64,000 nucleotides of DNA from Mycobacterium kubicae (GTDB lineage: Bacteria > Actinomycetota > Actinomycetes > Mycobacteriales > Mycobacteriaceae), in NCBI RefSeq assembly GCF_015689175.1, contig NZ_CP065047.1:3472001-3536000 (forward strand), in the 5' to 3' direction. This document shows, one piece after another, positions 1-10,817 of this stretch; within the stretch, counting starts at the first letter, position 1, and each line of letters starts with the position of its first letter. A program made the translations under genes and the position numbers. The notes beneath the pieces are model-generated. The model made no database searches. It was not told the DNA's origin and was given only the letters and a program-made list of their open reading frames with translations.

Positions 1-316
1 GTGGTGACCCGCTGTGCACCGCCGCCACGACGACATTTCCGACGGTGTTGAGTGCGACCAGACCGACGAACAGCCGGGTGTGTCGGCTTGCTCCGGCCAG
101 CAGCAGCGCGCCCAGAAGCAGCAGGACGCCCTGCACGGCAAACGCCGCATTCATCATCCCAGCTCGCGGCGAGCGGGCCGGCACACCCAACGAGCTGATG
201 TAGTCGTGCACGTAGCTGTACGCCGGCACCGCGTGCGCTGACATGGCCTCCAGAATGAGGAAGCCAGATGCCGCCGCAATCCACGCGATGGCGCCAGCTG
301 TCCGGCGTGGCGGCAA
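1..316 (-). CDS. DUF998-like membrane protein, N-terminal part (runs off the left edge)
   Basis: Reading the minus strand from a TTG at 316 gives an open frame to the window edge. It has a hydrophobic first helix (residues ~10-25), the motif SYVHDYISSLGVP, and a second hydrophobic stretch rich in Leu and Ala (QGVLLLLGALLLAG). A first helix followed by a Tyr/Asp-Tyr-Ile-Ser-x-Leu-Gly loop is characteristic of DUF998 polytopic membrane proteins, whose function is unknown. The gene starts 15 nt after the htpG stop, so the two may be cotranscribed. The TTG start is a guess: an ATG at 244 would cut off the first helix. The C-terminus is outside the window. Confidence 0.6.
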   Translation of the reverse strand, partial: MPPRRTAGAIAWIAAASGFLILEAMSAHAVPAYSYVHDYISSLGVPARSPRAGMMNAAFAVQGVLLLLGALLLAGASRHTRLFVGLVALNTVGNVVVAAVHSGSP

Positions 317-330
317 GGTCGTCGCTTTTT

Positions 331-2256
<1,926 letters not shown>

Positions 2257-2336
2257 GACATTCCTTCCGCCGACGTCGCGTCAAAATTTAGCGAGGTGCG
2301 ATCCGCCCCTGTGGGCGGGGTCAACAACCTTTATAG

Positions 2337-2651
2337 CTACTGTTCGGTCGCCAGCGGTTGCCCGGCGTCGACCAGGTTGTCGACCACGTCGGCCAAAGCC
2401 TGCAAGCCGGGGGCCGCGGCCATCTGGTCGGCGATGCGTTCGTTTTCCTTTGGTCGTTTATGACCGGCCCCACGACGCAATAACGGTTCAATCACGCGAC
2501 ATGCGCCAGCGCGGTGGCGTAGCGCAATCAAGATGCGTAGATTGGCTATCGGGTTGAGGTCCCAGCCCTCAAAGTCCGGTTGCAACTTCAGTAGGCCTTC
2601 CGTCGGATGCGCGACCGTTGGACCGTCCACCGCCGACCAACCGTTCCGCAA
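2337..2651 (-). CDS. Hypothetical 104-residue protein, unrecognised
   Basis: A minus-strand open frame divergent from the phosphatase gene starting at 2692. The translation is mostly helical in composition, with an Arg-rich centre (LRILIALRHRAG, LLRRGAGHKRPKE) and an acidic/hydrophobic end (ALADVVDNLVDAG). The composition looks protein-like rather than like an antisense shadow, but no family is recognised. It lies between htpG and the regulator pair. If real, it would share a very short divergent promoter region (2652-2691). It could be non-coding. Confidence 0.3.
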   Translation of the reverse strand: MRNGWSAVDGPTVAHPTEGLLKLQPDFEGWDLNPIANLRILIALRHRAGACRVIEPLLRRGAGHKRPKENERIADQMAAAPGLQALADVVDNLVDAGQPLATEQ

Positions 2652-2691
2652 TACAGAACCGACACTCCTGCGGGCGGGGAAATGTGGTGCT

Positions 2692-3996
2692 GTGCGCTTG
2701 AAGCAGACCTCCGCCGACCAGGAGGTAACCCAGATCGAACCCCCAGCGGCGCTGTCGCCTCAAGACTGCGACGAGCTGGTGGAGAAGGTAAGTCACGGGC
2801 TTTCGGGCTCGCTCAATCTCCGTCGCACCGCGTTATTGCTGCTGACGCTGATTCGGCCGCAACTGGCCGATTGGTCGATGGTCGTATTGCCGGACAGCAA
2901 GACAGGCGGGTTGCTTCTTGTCGGTGGCGACGACACCGGCTTCCACGAGGTCATTTCCCACCGCGTCATCGACCCACAGGGCTTGGGACGGGTGCTGCGG
3001 ACCGGTCGCACCGAGCTGGTTCACGTCGCTTTGTCCGTCGACACCGAGCGCAGCCTGCGCGCACTGATTCCGCACCCGCGGCTGATGGAGGAAGCCGCAA
3101 CGCTTCGACCGGCCGACGTGCTCGGCGTCGGACTCACCGCCCGTGGCACGACGCTGGGTGCCCTGATCCTGGTTCGCAGCGAGGGACGCCGGTTCGACGA
3201 CGACACCGTCGCCGTCATCCAGCGCGTCGCCGCACGCGCCGCGCTCGCGCTGGACTCCGCGCGTCTTTACGAAGACCGCGCCAGGATCGCCGAGGTGCTC
3301 CAGCACAGCTTGCGGCCGCCGTCACTGCCACACATCGACGGCGTCGACATGGCGTCGTTGTACCGGCCGGCAGCCGAACACCTCGACATCGGCGGCGATT
3401 TCTACGACGTACACGGCACCGACGGTGACTGGACGCTATGCCTGGGTGACGTCTGCGGCAAGGGCGTCGAAGCCGCGTCACTGACTGGCCGCATGCGCCA
3501 AAGTATCCGCACCGCAGCATATTTCGATCGCCGGCCGGAATCGGTACTGGGCGCGTTGAACACCGTGATGCGCGATCCGGGCATCGTTCAATTGGTGACG
3601 GTCGTTTGTGCCCGGATGAGGCTCGCCGGCGGCGGGCTGGAGCTGGATTTGGCTTCGGCCGGGCACTCCGGTCCAATACTGGTGCGCGCCGACGGCCGCG
3701 TCGAGCAAGTCGAGGTGCGCGGCGCCGCGGTAGGAGTGCTGGCCCAGGCCGAGTATCAGCCGGTGACAATCCGACTGGACCCCGGTGACACCATGCTGAT
3801 GTTCACCGACGGCATCGACGAGGCCATGGGCCCCGACGGCCAATACGGCGTCGAACGACTGCTGAATCTGCTTCCCGCCTATGCCAGCGCCGGTCCCCAC
3901 GTCACCTGTCAGGTGGTCGAGCAGGATGTGATCGAACACCTCGACGGTCGCCCGCACGACGACATGGCGTTGCTCGCGGTGACATGCAGCAGGTGA
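2692..3996 (+). CDS. GAF domain plus SpoIIE/PP2C-type serine phosphatase (RsbU-like)
   Basis: From the GTG at 2692 the protein is 434 residues. The first ~200 residues form a GAF-like sensory domain (TLGALILVRSEGRRF, then AARAALALDSARLYED). The C-terminal ~230 residues are a SpoIIE/PP2C-type phosphatase with the metal-binding motifs HLDIGGDFYDVH, LGDVCGKGVEAA, ASAGHSGPIL, MFTDGIDEAMG and RPHDDMALLAV. Such proteins dephosphorylate a STAS anti-anti-sigma factor and so free a sigma factor. An in-frame ATG at 2533 would add a low-complexity leader without similarity, so the GTG is preferred. The stop overlaps the start of the B12-binding gene, so the pair is probably translationally coupled. Confidence 0.85.
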   Translation: MRLKQTSADQEVTQIEPPAALSPQDCDELVEKVSHGLSGSLNLRRTALLLLTLIRPQLADWSMVVLPDSKTGGLLLVGGDDTGFHEVISHRVIDPQGLGRVLRTGRTELVHVALSVDTERSLRALIPHPRLMEEAATLRPADVLGVGLTARGTTLGALILVRSEGRRFDDDTVAVIQRVAARAALALDSARLYEDRARIAEVLQHSLRPPSLPHIDGVDMASLYRPAAEHLDIGGDFYDVHGTDGDWTLCLGDVCGKGVEAASLTGRMRQSIRTAAYFDRRPESVLGALNTVMRDPGIVQLVTVVCARMRLAGGGLELDLASAGHSGPILVRADGRVEQVEVRGAAVGVLAQAEYQPVTIRLDPGDTMLMFTDGIDEAMGPDGQYGVERLLNLLPAYASAGPHVTCQVVEQDVIEHLDGRPHDDMALLAVTCSR

Positions 3997-5012
3997 CTGT
4001 CCCTGCTGCACCGCTTCAGCTCTACGACGAGGCGCTGGCCAAAGGTGACACGTCGGCCGTCACCCGATTGATGCAGGAGATGTTGACGGGCGGCGCAGAA
4101 CCGGTGTCGGTCCTCACCGACGTCATCGCCGCCGCTCAGCGCGAGGTGGGTCGGCGATGGCAGCGCGGCGAATGGACCGTCGCACAAGAACACGCCGCCA
4201 CCGCCATGGCGATCACCGCGACCAACATCGTCGCCGAACACATCGAGAGCCTTCCGGTGAGTCGCGGCACCGTTGTCGTTGCGTGTGCCGAGCGGGAATG
4301 GCACGCGCTGCCGGGCATGATCATCAACTGCGCACTGCGCGCAGCAGGCTGGGACACAACGTTTTTGGGTGCGTCGACCAACCCCCTGCGGCTCAACCAG
4401 CACTTGCAGGATTTCGGTCCCGATGCCGTTGCGGTGAGCTGCTCGGTGCTGAGTTCACTCGCGACTTGTCGTCGATTCATCGAGGCCAGCACGGCGGTCG
4501 GCGTCCCAATCTTGGTCGGCGGCCCGGCTTTCGGCGACGACGATGTGCGCGCCCGCGCACTGGGCGCCACCGCCTGGGCCCACGACGCCTACGGCGCCAT
4601 TGCGGCGATGGACGCGCTGCCCCCGGTGGTCGGGCCGGCCGCACCGTTGCCTGACGCCGCTGCGGCCGAACATGCTTCGCTGGGAGAGGATCACCGCCGA
4701 CTGGTGGCGATGCTGCGCGAGCGATGGTCGCTGGTGGCCGCGGTCACCACCGCGCAGGCCGACACCTTGCACAGCGTGCTCGACATCGCCGACGACGTCT
4801 TGCATCAGATCCTGCATGCGGTTTCGGCCACCCTGCTCACCGGTGACCAACGCCTGATTCCGCAAACCGCCGCATGGGTGGCCGACCTCATTCGCAGCCG
4901 CGGCGGTGACGAAATGATGCTCAGTGAACTCGCCGGTGTCCTGTGTCAGGTACTGCAGGAGTATCCACTGGCAAATGCCTTGATAGCCAAGCACTTCGCC
5001 GCCGGCTTCTGA
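3984..5012 (+). CDS. Cobalamin-binding regulator with CarH-type Wx9EH light-sensor motif
   Basis: A 342-residue protein. Residues ~10-90 form a helical cap with W59, nine residues, then E69-H70: the W-x9-E-H signature of the CarH-type four-helix cap over adenosylcobalamin. Residues ~95-215 are a Rossmann-type B12-binding domain with a lower-ligand region AEREWHALPGM (H107), then WDTTFLGAS and VSCSVLSSL. The last ~105 residues are helical and unassigned. There is no MerR-type DNA-binding domain, so output is probably by protein contact. The gene overlaps the phosphatase by 13 nt (ATG 3984) or by GTGA if the GTG at 3993 is used. The inferred role is a B12/light input to partner switching. Confidence 0.8.
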   Translation: MQQVTVPAAPLQLYDEALAKGDTSAVTRLMQEMLTGGAEPVSVLTDVIAAAQREVGRRWQRGEWTVAQEHAATAMAITATNIVAEHIESLPVSRGTVVVACAEREWHALPGMIINCALRAAGWDTTFLGASTNPLRLNQHLQDFGPDAVAVSCSVLSSLATCRRFIEASTAVGVPILVGGPAFGDDDVRARALGATAWAHDAYGAIAAMDALPPVVGPAAPLPDAAAAEHASLGEDHRRLVAMLRERWSLVAAVTTAQADTLHSVLDIADDVLHQILHAVSATLLTGDQRLIPQTAAWVADLIRSRGGDEMMLSELAGVLCQVLQEYPLANALIAKHFAAGF

Positions 5013-5031
5013 GCCGCATTCCAGCCAGGTA

Positions 5032-5658
5032 TTACTTCTTGACGCCGACTGTGATCAGGTCCGCGATGACTCGCGTCCACACCGGACGGGGAATGCGGTG
5101 TTGGTCGCTGATGGTGAACCCGGCGTCTTCGAACATCGCCCGCATCTCGGCCGGCGAAGGGTTGTGTTGGGGTTTCCACCTGCTGACCACGGGCAGCACC
5201 TGACGCGTACTGAGCGCGGCCACGGCGACCATTCCGCCGGGCGCCAACACGCGGTGAAACTCCCGCAACGCCGCCGGTTGGTCGAAGAAGTGGAAGGCCG
5301 AGGTCGTGACGACAGCTTCGAGCGCGGCATCGTCGAAAGGCAACTGCTCAGCAGGGGCCCGCAACCATTGCACCCTAGCGGATTTGGCCCGAGCCTGGTT
5401 GAGCATACCGTCGGACATGTCCACACCGTAGATCTCGTCGGGATCCAGTTCCCGCTCCAGGCGACTCGTGAAAACGCCAGTCCCGCAGGCTATGTCAGCG
5501 ATCTTGCGAGCGTTGCGGGCGCGCAACTGGGCGATTACCTCGTCGTGCGGCGGCCGGTAGACCCACTGCTGCAGGACGGGCCAGTCGTAGGCCGGCGACA
5601 AGAAACTGAACAGCCCGGTGACCGCGTCATTGAGGACGCGGCGCTGTGGTGCGGTCAT
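5032..5658 (-). CDS. Class I SAM-dependent methyltransferase (UbiE-like)
   Basis: A 208-residue protein with the SAM-binding core. Motif I is [14 protein letters not shown], the acidic residue after strand 2 lies in [10 protein letters not shown], motif II is in the AEQLPFDD segment, and motif III is [19 protein letters not shown]. This is the Methyltransf_11 fold; the substrate is unknown. The ATG overlaps the stop of the upstream methyltransferase gene by ATGA, so the two are coupled. The downstream end converges on the B12 sensor gene, leaving about 20 bp between the two stops. Confidence 0.85.
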   Translation of the reverse strand: MTAPQRRVLNDAVTGLFSFLSPAYDWPVLQQWVYRPPHDEVIAQLRARNARKIADIACGTGVFTSRLERELDPDEIYGVDMSDGMLNQARAKSARVQWLRAPAEQLPFDDAALEAVVTTSAFHFFDQPAALREFHRVLAPGGMVAVAALSTRQVLPVVSRWKPQHNPSPAEMRAMFEDAGFTISDQHRIPRPVWTRVIADLITVGVKK

Positions 5659-6587
5659 TCACCCAGTACCGAGGAGTAGTAGATGGTATCGGCCATCGAG
5701 ACGGAGTCGTTGTCTTGCGGGACCGCGGCAAGATTGTTGTCGGCCAGCAGGCGGCTCATCTGAGTTCCGTCGGTTCGCCACCCGAGGTTGCCCAGGTAAA
5801 CCGCAACATCGCTGCGCTCGCCTTCGAAGCCGAGTTCTTCCCAATCCAACTCGAATCCGTGCTCACGCCACTTCGCGGTGGCCCGGCGCATCATCTCCTT
5901 GGCTTTTTCGGTGTCCTGCTCCGGCCGGTCCGGGATGGCTTCAACCGCCAGCCGGCTGCCCCGAGCGCTCAGCGCGGTGACGTTGTCCATCAGGCGATCC
6001 TGAGCGTCCGGCGGTAGATATCCGAGCAGACCTTCGGCGATCCAGGCGGTCGGTTTGGTCTTGTCGAAGCCTGCGTCCGCCAAGGCTCGCGGCCAGTCCT
6101 GCCGCAGGTCAATGGCGACGGTCCGCAGATCCGCTGTGGGGGCGGCGCCAAGACGCTGCAGCGTGGTCGTTTTGAACTCGATGACCTGCGGCTGGTCCAC
6201 CTCGAACACCGTCATGTCCGCCGGCCATGGCAGCCGGTAGGCACGGGCGTCCAGACCGGAGGCCAAGATGACGGCCTGGCGCACCCCTGCCCGCGCCGCG
6301 TCTTCAAAGAAGGAGTCGAAGAATCGGGTGCGCGCGGCCATGGCGTCGGGCATGTGCTCGAGCTTCCAGCCGGATTCTTCGTCGTCGACGTCGGCGGCCG
6401 CCAGGTCGCCGGTGATCCACCGAGTGAAGAAGTCGATGCCGACGGCGCGCACCAGCGGTTCGGCGAATTGGTCGTTGATGACGGCGTTGTCGGCGTTGCT
6501 CGCGATGGCGCGCGCGGCAGCCACCATGGTCGCCGTCGCACCCACGCTGGTGGCTAGATCCCAGGTGTCATTGTCTGTGCGTGGCAC
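5655..6587 (-). CDS. Leucine-carboxylmethyltransferase-like SAM-dependent methyltransferase (TIGR00027 type)
   Basis: A 310-residue protein of the large mycobacterial family of putative O-methyltransferases. Features are an N-terminal [19 protein letters not shown] segment, [13 protein letters not shown], the SAM-binding [28 protein letters not shown], and [14 protein letters not shown]. Mycobacteria carry many paralogues whose substrates are mostly unknown. It is the first gene of a two-gene minus-strand operon with the UbiE-like methyltransferase (4-nt overlap). Confidence 0.88.
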   Translation of the reverse strand: MPRTDNDTWDLATSVGATATMVAAARAIASNADNAVINDQFAEPLVRAVGIDFFTRWITGDLAAADVDDEESGWKLEHMPDAMAARTRFFDSFFEDAARAGVRQAVILASGLDARAYRLPWPADMTVFEVDQPQVIEFKTTTLQRLGAAPTADLRTVAIDLRQDWPRALADAGFDKTKPTAWIAEGLLGYLPPDAQDRLMDNVTALSARGSRLAVEAIPDRPEQDTEKAKEMMRRATAKWREHGFELDWEELGFEGERSDVAVYLGNLGWRTDGTQMSRLLADNNLAAVPQDNDSVSMADTIYYSSVLGE

Positions 6588-6679
6588 GGCTGTTCTCCAA
6601 TGTCAAAGTGCGGATACTTAGCCAGTTTAACCACTGTGGCTGTGACGCAGCTGTGAAGCGCGTCACCGCCGGCTGAAGG

Positions 6680-6952
6680 CTAGTGTCGCCCGGGGCCGTC
6701 GGGCCCACCCGGACCGCCGGGACCACCCGGGCCACCGGGCCCCCCTGGCCCGCCGGGGCCCCCCGGTCCTCCCGGGCCGTTCGCGGCCGGGAGCACCCAG
6801 ACACACTCGTTCAAGTCCACGCTCCAGGCCCAGCCGGGAGCGCAATCGTCGTCGGCACGGCTGATAGCCGGTGCGGCGATTCCGCTCATCGGAAGGACCG
6901 CTGAAATAACGCCGAGCGCAGCCAGTAAGCCGCGCAGTCGCAGACGCTTCAT
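6680..6952 (-). CDS. Small secreted protein with C-terminal Pro-Gly-Gly repeat
   Basis: A 90-residue protein. Residues 1-33 form a Sec-type signal peptide (basic MKRLRLRG, hydrophobic LLAALGVISAVL, Ala-rich end before RADDDC). A short mature domain has two cysteines (DDDCAPGWAW, LNECVWVLP), likely a disulfide. The last ~30 residues are a GPGGPGGPGG collagen-like tail. The DNA of the tail is a 9-bp-type G/C repeat that should be prone to length change. Cys-containing mini-domains followed by Gly/Pro tails occur in mycobacterial secreted proteins of unknown function. Confidence 0.7.
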   Translation of the reverse strand: MKRLRLRGLLAALGVISAVLPMSGIAAPAISRADDDCAPGWAWSVDLNECVWVLPAANGPGGPGGPGGPGGPGGPGGPGGPGGPDGPGRH

Positions 6953-7037
6953 TGCAACCTCACCCAGTCATCGTCCGCCGATCAGGTGAGTTCGATTGTG
7001 CTCCCGATCTGGCCGCTCGGGGGCAATTCGACGGGGT

Positions 7038-8303
7038 TTAATACCGGCCGAAAGCCAGCGCCACGTTGTGCCCGCCGAATCCGAACGAGTTGTTGATCGC
7101 GTAGTTGTACTCGCCCGGTCGCGGCTTACCCGCCACCACGTCCAGATCGATCTCCGGGTCCAGGTTCTCCAGGTTCAGCGTGGGCGGAACGACCTGGTCG
7201 CGCAGCGCAAGCACGGTGAGGATGGATTCCACGGCCCCGACCGCGCCCACCGAGTGCCCCAGCGCCGCCTTCGGGGCGTACACCGCCGGCTTGTTGCTGC
7301 CCAGCGCGTTGTTGATGGCCCTACCCTCGGCGACGTCACCAATCGAGGTGCCGGTGGCGTGGGCGTTGACGTGGTCGATGTCGCCCGGCGTGAGGTCAGC
7401 AAGCTGAATCGCCCGGCTCATCGCATGTCCAGCACGTTCCCCGTTGGGGTCAGGCGCCACCATGTGATAGCCGTCGGACGTGACGCTGGCGCCCATCAGG
7501 CGGGCCAGAATATTGGCCCCGCGCGCCTTGGCGTGCTCCTCGGTCTCGATGACCATCAATGCACCCGCTTCACCGAACACGAAACCGGTCCGGTCCCGGT
7601 CGAACGGGCGGCAGGCGCCCACGGGGTCGTCGTTCTTGGTCGACATCACGATGCGCATCTGGGCGAACGCGGCAATTGGAACGGCCTCGATCTTCGTTTC
7701 GACCCCACCGCAGATCGCGATGTCAGCCTCACCGAAGACGATGTTGCGCCACGCCTGAGCGATGCCCTCTGAACCGGACGCACACGCCGAGACGAAGGTG
7801 TTGACGCCAGCCTTGGCGCGCCGCTCCAGGCCCACGGCAGCCGCAGCCCCGTCCGGCATGTACTTCTGCACCGCGAACGGCGAAACCGCTTCGATTCCGC
7901 GAGCCCGCATGTCGTCGTAGCTGAACACCATCTCCTCGGCGGAACCCAATCCGGTGCCGACCGACACCATCAGGCGGTTGCTGTCCACCTCCGGCGAACC
8001 GGCGTTCTCCCACACCCGGCGCGTCAGAACCGTGGACATCCGCTGCAGGTAACCCATCCGGCGCAGCTCGGCACGCGTCAACTGGCTGTCGAATTCCTCC
8101 AACAAGTGACCACCAATGCGAACCGGCAGGTCGAACTGCTCGACGAACGGATCGTCCAGGACGCGAATACCACTTTGGGAGTCGAGCAACATCTTCCACG
8201 TGGTTTCCATGTCCGGCGCCAGCGCAGTCGTCATGGCCATCCCAGTCACGACCACATTCGGAAATGCTTTTCCGGTAACCATTTCTGTCATGGGTCTAGC
8301 CAT
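7038..8303 (-). CDS. KasB-like beta-ketoacyl-ACP synthase (orphan paralogue)
   Basis: A 421-residue condensing enzyme closely resembling mycobacterial KasB, down to the N-terminal [21 protein letters not shown] and the C-terminal [18 protein letters not shown]. Catalytic residues are C174 in VSACASG, H315 in NAHATGTS, K345 and H350 in [14 protein letters not shown]. KasB elongates meromycolate precursors in FAS-II. Here it stands alone, without acpM, kasA or accD6, next to the edge of a decayed island. NTF before the active-site segment differs from the MTP usual in the KasA/KasB sequences I recall. RBS AAAGGG lies just before the ATG; the next in-frame ATG (MTEMV) is an alternative. Confidence 0.9.
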   Translation of the reverse strand: MARPMTEMVTGKAFPNVVVTGMAMTTALAPDMETTWKMLLDSQSGIRVLDDPFVEQFDLPVRIGGHLLEEFDSQLTRAELRRMGYLQRMSTVLTRRVWENAGSPEVDSNRLMVSVGTGLGSAEEMVFSYDDMRARGIEAVSPFAVQKYMPDGAAAAVGLERRAKAGVNTFVSACASGSEGIAQAWRNIVFGEADIAICGGVETKIEAVPIAAFAQMRIVMSTKNDDPVGACRPFDRDRTGFVFGEAGALMVIETEEHAKARGANILARLMGASVTSDGYHMVAPDPNGERAGHAMSRAIQLADLTPGDIDHVNAHATGTSIGDVAEGRAINNALGSNKPAVYAPKAALGHSVGAVGAVESILTVLALRDQVVPPTLNLENLDPEIDLDVVAGKPRPGEYNYAINNSFGFGGHNVALAFGRY

Positions 8304-8568
8304 ATCCCTTTCGTTCTCACATCAGTGGGCGCGCACACGGCTCCCGTCCCATGAGGCGCAAATTCTTAGTTGTCTGCGGTCAATCGACAGCTGCGAGGGA
8401 AGGTCGTGAGGACGAGTGTCGGGCTGCGCGGCGCTGCCACATCGCCTCGGCTGTTAATAGAACCTTAAGAAGCATACCTTCAAACGGGACCAGAACCGAT
8501 GCAGCGGCCAGACAACGGCCACGTCGTGCCACCGGAGCCAGGCGTTTCAGCGCTCACGAAGGCGGCCA
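8304..8568. other. Intergenic region upstream of the kasB-like gene
   Basis: No gene is supported here. The part next to 8303 should contain the kasB-like promoter. The part next to 8569 is the outer flank of the truncated IS256-type element and shows no convincing further match to the missing transposase N-terminus. Confidence 0.5.
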
Positions 8569-9622
8569 CCGAATCTGCGCACGGGGTCGTTCTTCCGGCA
8601 TTGTTGGAGCGACGCCGCCGGTCGATCAATGCCTGTTCGCGGTGGCCATGGAGGCCTACCTGCACGGCACCTCGACCCGTAAGGTCGACGAACTGGTCAA
8701 AGCGTTGAGAGCTGATGCGGGGATATCCAAAAGCGAGGTATCGCGGATCTGTGCCGACCTGGACACCGAAGTCGCGCGTTTCGCGACCGACCTCTCAGTG
8801 ATCAGCGGTTCCCGTATGTGTTCCTCGACGCCACCTACTGCAAGGCCCGAGTCAATCACCGGGTGGTGTCCCAGGCGGTGGTGATCGCCACCGGGGTTGC
8901 TGCTGACGGCCGCCGCGAGGAGCTGGACTTTCGAGGTCGGCGACAGCGAGGACGGCGCCTTCTGGACGGCGTTTTCTGCGGTCGCTGAAGTCATGCGCCT
9001 GTCCGGGGTGCAGTTGGTGATCTCTGATGCCCACTGGTTTGCGCGCCGCGACGAGGCTGTGCTGCTCGGGCGGCGTGGCCAAGATGCTGTGTGCATTTCC
9101 TGCGCAACGTGCTGGCACAGGTGCCCAAGGGCTCCGCGGAGATGGTCGCCGCGGCGGTCCGCACCAACTTCGCCCAACCCGCCGCCGAACAAGTCCGCGA
9201 GCAACTTGACACCATCGCCGGCATGCTCGGACGCCAGCTACCCAAGGTCGAAACAATGCTGCGCGGGGCGGCCGACGACATCACCGCGTTCGCGAATTTC
9301 CCTGTGCCGCACTGGAAAAGGTTTGGTCGACCAATCCATTGGAGCGGTTGAATAAAGAGGTCATGCGTCGAACCAACGTCGTCGGGGTGTTCCCAACCCG
9401 GCCGCCCTGCTCCGACTCGCCGGCTCGGTCCTCGTCGAAGCCCATGACGAATGGCAGGTCGCCGACAAACGCTATCTCTCCGAAACCACCCTTGCCCTGC
9501 TCAACCGCGCCAATGACCAACCCGACCAACACGTTGTGGTCCCAGCCGCACTGACGGCATAGTTGAAACGCAGAGCCCCACGAATCGCCGGCCCGACTTA
9601 CACCACTGCGCGGGACGCAACC
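8569..9622 (+). pseudogene. IS256-type transposase, C-terminal part only, frameshifted
   Basis: Successive frames give, in order, LPALLERRRR, QCLFAVAMEAYLHGTSTRKV, SKSEVSRICADLDTEVA, SGVQLVISDAH, FLRNVLAQVPKGSAEMVAAA, ADDITAFANFPVPHWK, NPLERLNKEV, RRTNVVGVF and HDEWQVADKRYLSETTLALL. These are the central and C-terminal parts of a mycobacterial Mutator/IS256-family transposase, ending at TAG 9560-9562. At least four frameshifts separate them. The first ~85-90 residues are missing on the left. A probable right terminus lies near 9600-9622 (CTTACACCACTG). The missing N-terminal portion of the same transposase type lies at 30311-30570. Confidence 0.85.
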
Positions 9623-10503
9623 TGATTTTGGGTCGGCCGCACTGCTACCAATAAATTCGCAAGTGCCCGCGGTCATAAGTCCGTTTTCAGCCTGCTGCAG
9701 AAAATGTCCTGGACCATCGCCGCCGGGCACGGCCAGCAAGCAGCGACCGACCGCCATCGTCACGCGGATTGAACGCACCAGCCCGCCTTCGCCGACACCA
9801 GATCGCCCTCGGCCGATTGACCCTGATCACTGTCGAAGCAATCGTGGCCACACCGGCCAGTAAAGGCCGCATAGGGAAACTGTCAGCCCCACTCCTCATG
9901 CCTCACGACGGTCACCGTGTCGCGGGCGCGCTTAGCTCAGGTACCAAGGGTGTTTCGCGGGCGGATGGGACTGCCCCCGATTTTGTAGATCTCGCTGCCG
10001 AGTTGACTGGCGTCGCCTTCGAGTGCCAGGATTAACTCCGCATGCACCTCGCTAGGTGAGGCGTCTGCACGGACATAGGCCACTGACCTTAAACGTCGAA
10101 AGACGCCCAGGGTCAGGACAGCTCTTCCCGGCTTAAGGGTTGAGCCCAAGTGGCTTCCGGGACAACCGGATACGCCGTGTAGTGCCAAAGCTCTGACGAG
10201 AGGGGTGCCGCGGCTGGTTAATCAGCCAGGTCGCCTCATCCCATTGTGCACCGTGTCGGCACCCCCGTGTGCCCTGGCCGTGAGGAGGTGAGAGCGAGAT
10301 AAGTCCCGGTGATAGTCCCTATCCGAGTCCGATGACCGTTTCGTTCAGATCCGGCCCCGGCATCCTTCCCATCATTTGAATCGGCTTGCGCCGCTTCGGT
10401 TAAAACCAACGCACGCCTTCGTTTGGTAAGTGCGCGTCCTTTTGGCGTGCTTCGACATGACTACAGCCGCAGCTTCAGTCTGCTTTCCGGAAGGAGAAAT
10501 CCG
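9623..10503. other. 880-bp region without a supported gene, upstream of the PE gene
   Basis: Only short open frames without recognisable similarity occur here, and the reading is interrupted on both strands. The last ~100 bp lead into the PE gene and contain its ribosome-binding site (GGAAGGAGAA). The PE-PPE promoter is expected here, but I could not assign -35/-10 boxes with confidence. Confidence 0.5.
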
Positions 10504-10803
10504 ATGACTTTTGTGACCACACAGCCAGAAATGCTGGCTGCAGCAGCCAACAATTTGCACTGTATCGGCTCGGCCCTAGCCGCCCAGAACACCGCAGCGG
10601 CGCTGCCGACTACACGCGTCATTCCTGCTGCCGCCGACGAGGTATCCGCTCTGACTGCAACACAATTCAGCGCCCACGCCGCGAATTATCAGGCGGTCAG
10701 CGCCCAGGCCACCGCGGTTCATGACCTGTTCGTGCGCATCTTGGGTGCCGGTGCCGGTTCATACGCGACCACCGAGGCGGCCAACACCGTCGCGACCGGC
10801 TAA
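10504..10803 (+). CDS. PE family protein
   Basis: A 99-residue PE-domain-only protein. It starts [11 protein letters not shown] with the Pro-Glu motif at residues 8-9, has the two-helix PE pattern, and the typical [15 protein letters not shown] segment (F/Y-x3-L before the end). The ATG at 10504 is preceded by GGAAGGAGAAATCCG. It forms the first gene of a PE-PPE-Esx-Esx cluster with the same order as the ESX-5a to ESX-5c duplications of slow-growing mycobacteria. The PE-PPE pair is expected to fold as a heterodimer exported by ESX-5. Confidence 0.93.
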   Translation: MTFVTTQPEMLAAAANNLHCIGSALAAQNTAAALPTTRVIPAAADEVSALTATQFSAHAANYQAVSAQATAVHDLFVRILGAGAGSYATTEAANTVATG

Positions 10804-10817
10804 AGGAGTGGGTAGCA

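Noticed and set aside
2257..2336. CIRCE (HrcA) operator for htpG
   Set aside because: The TTAGCACTC-N9-GAGTGCTAA inverted repeat is not present.
2533..2691. Longer N-terminus for the GAF-PP2C protein from ATG 2533
   Set aside because: The added 53 residues are low-complexity and without family similarity, and they overlap a possible opposite gene; GTG 2692 is preferred.
8351..8568. Remaining N-terminal coding sequence of the left IS256 copy
   Set aside because: Translations upstream of about 8569 do not match the transposase in any frame; the sequence is outside the element.
9937..10188. Minus-strand 83-residue frame ending in IGGSPIRPRNTLGT
   Set aside because: No RBS, no similarity, and it lies in a decayed stretch; treated as non-coding.
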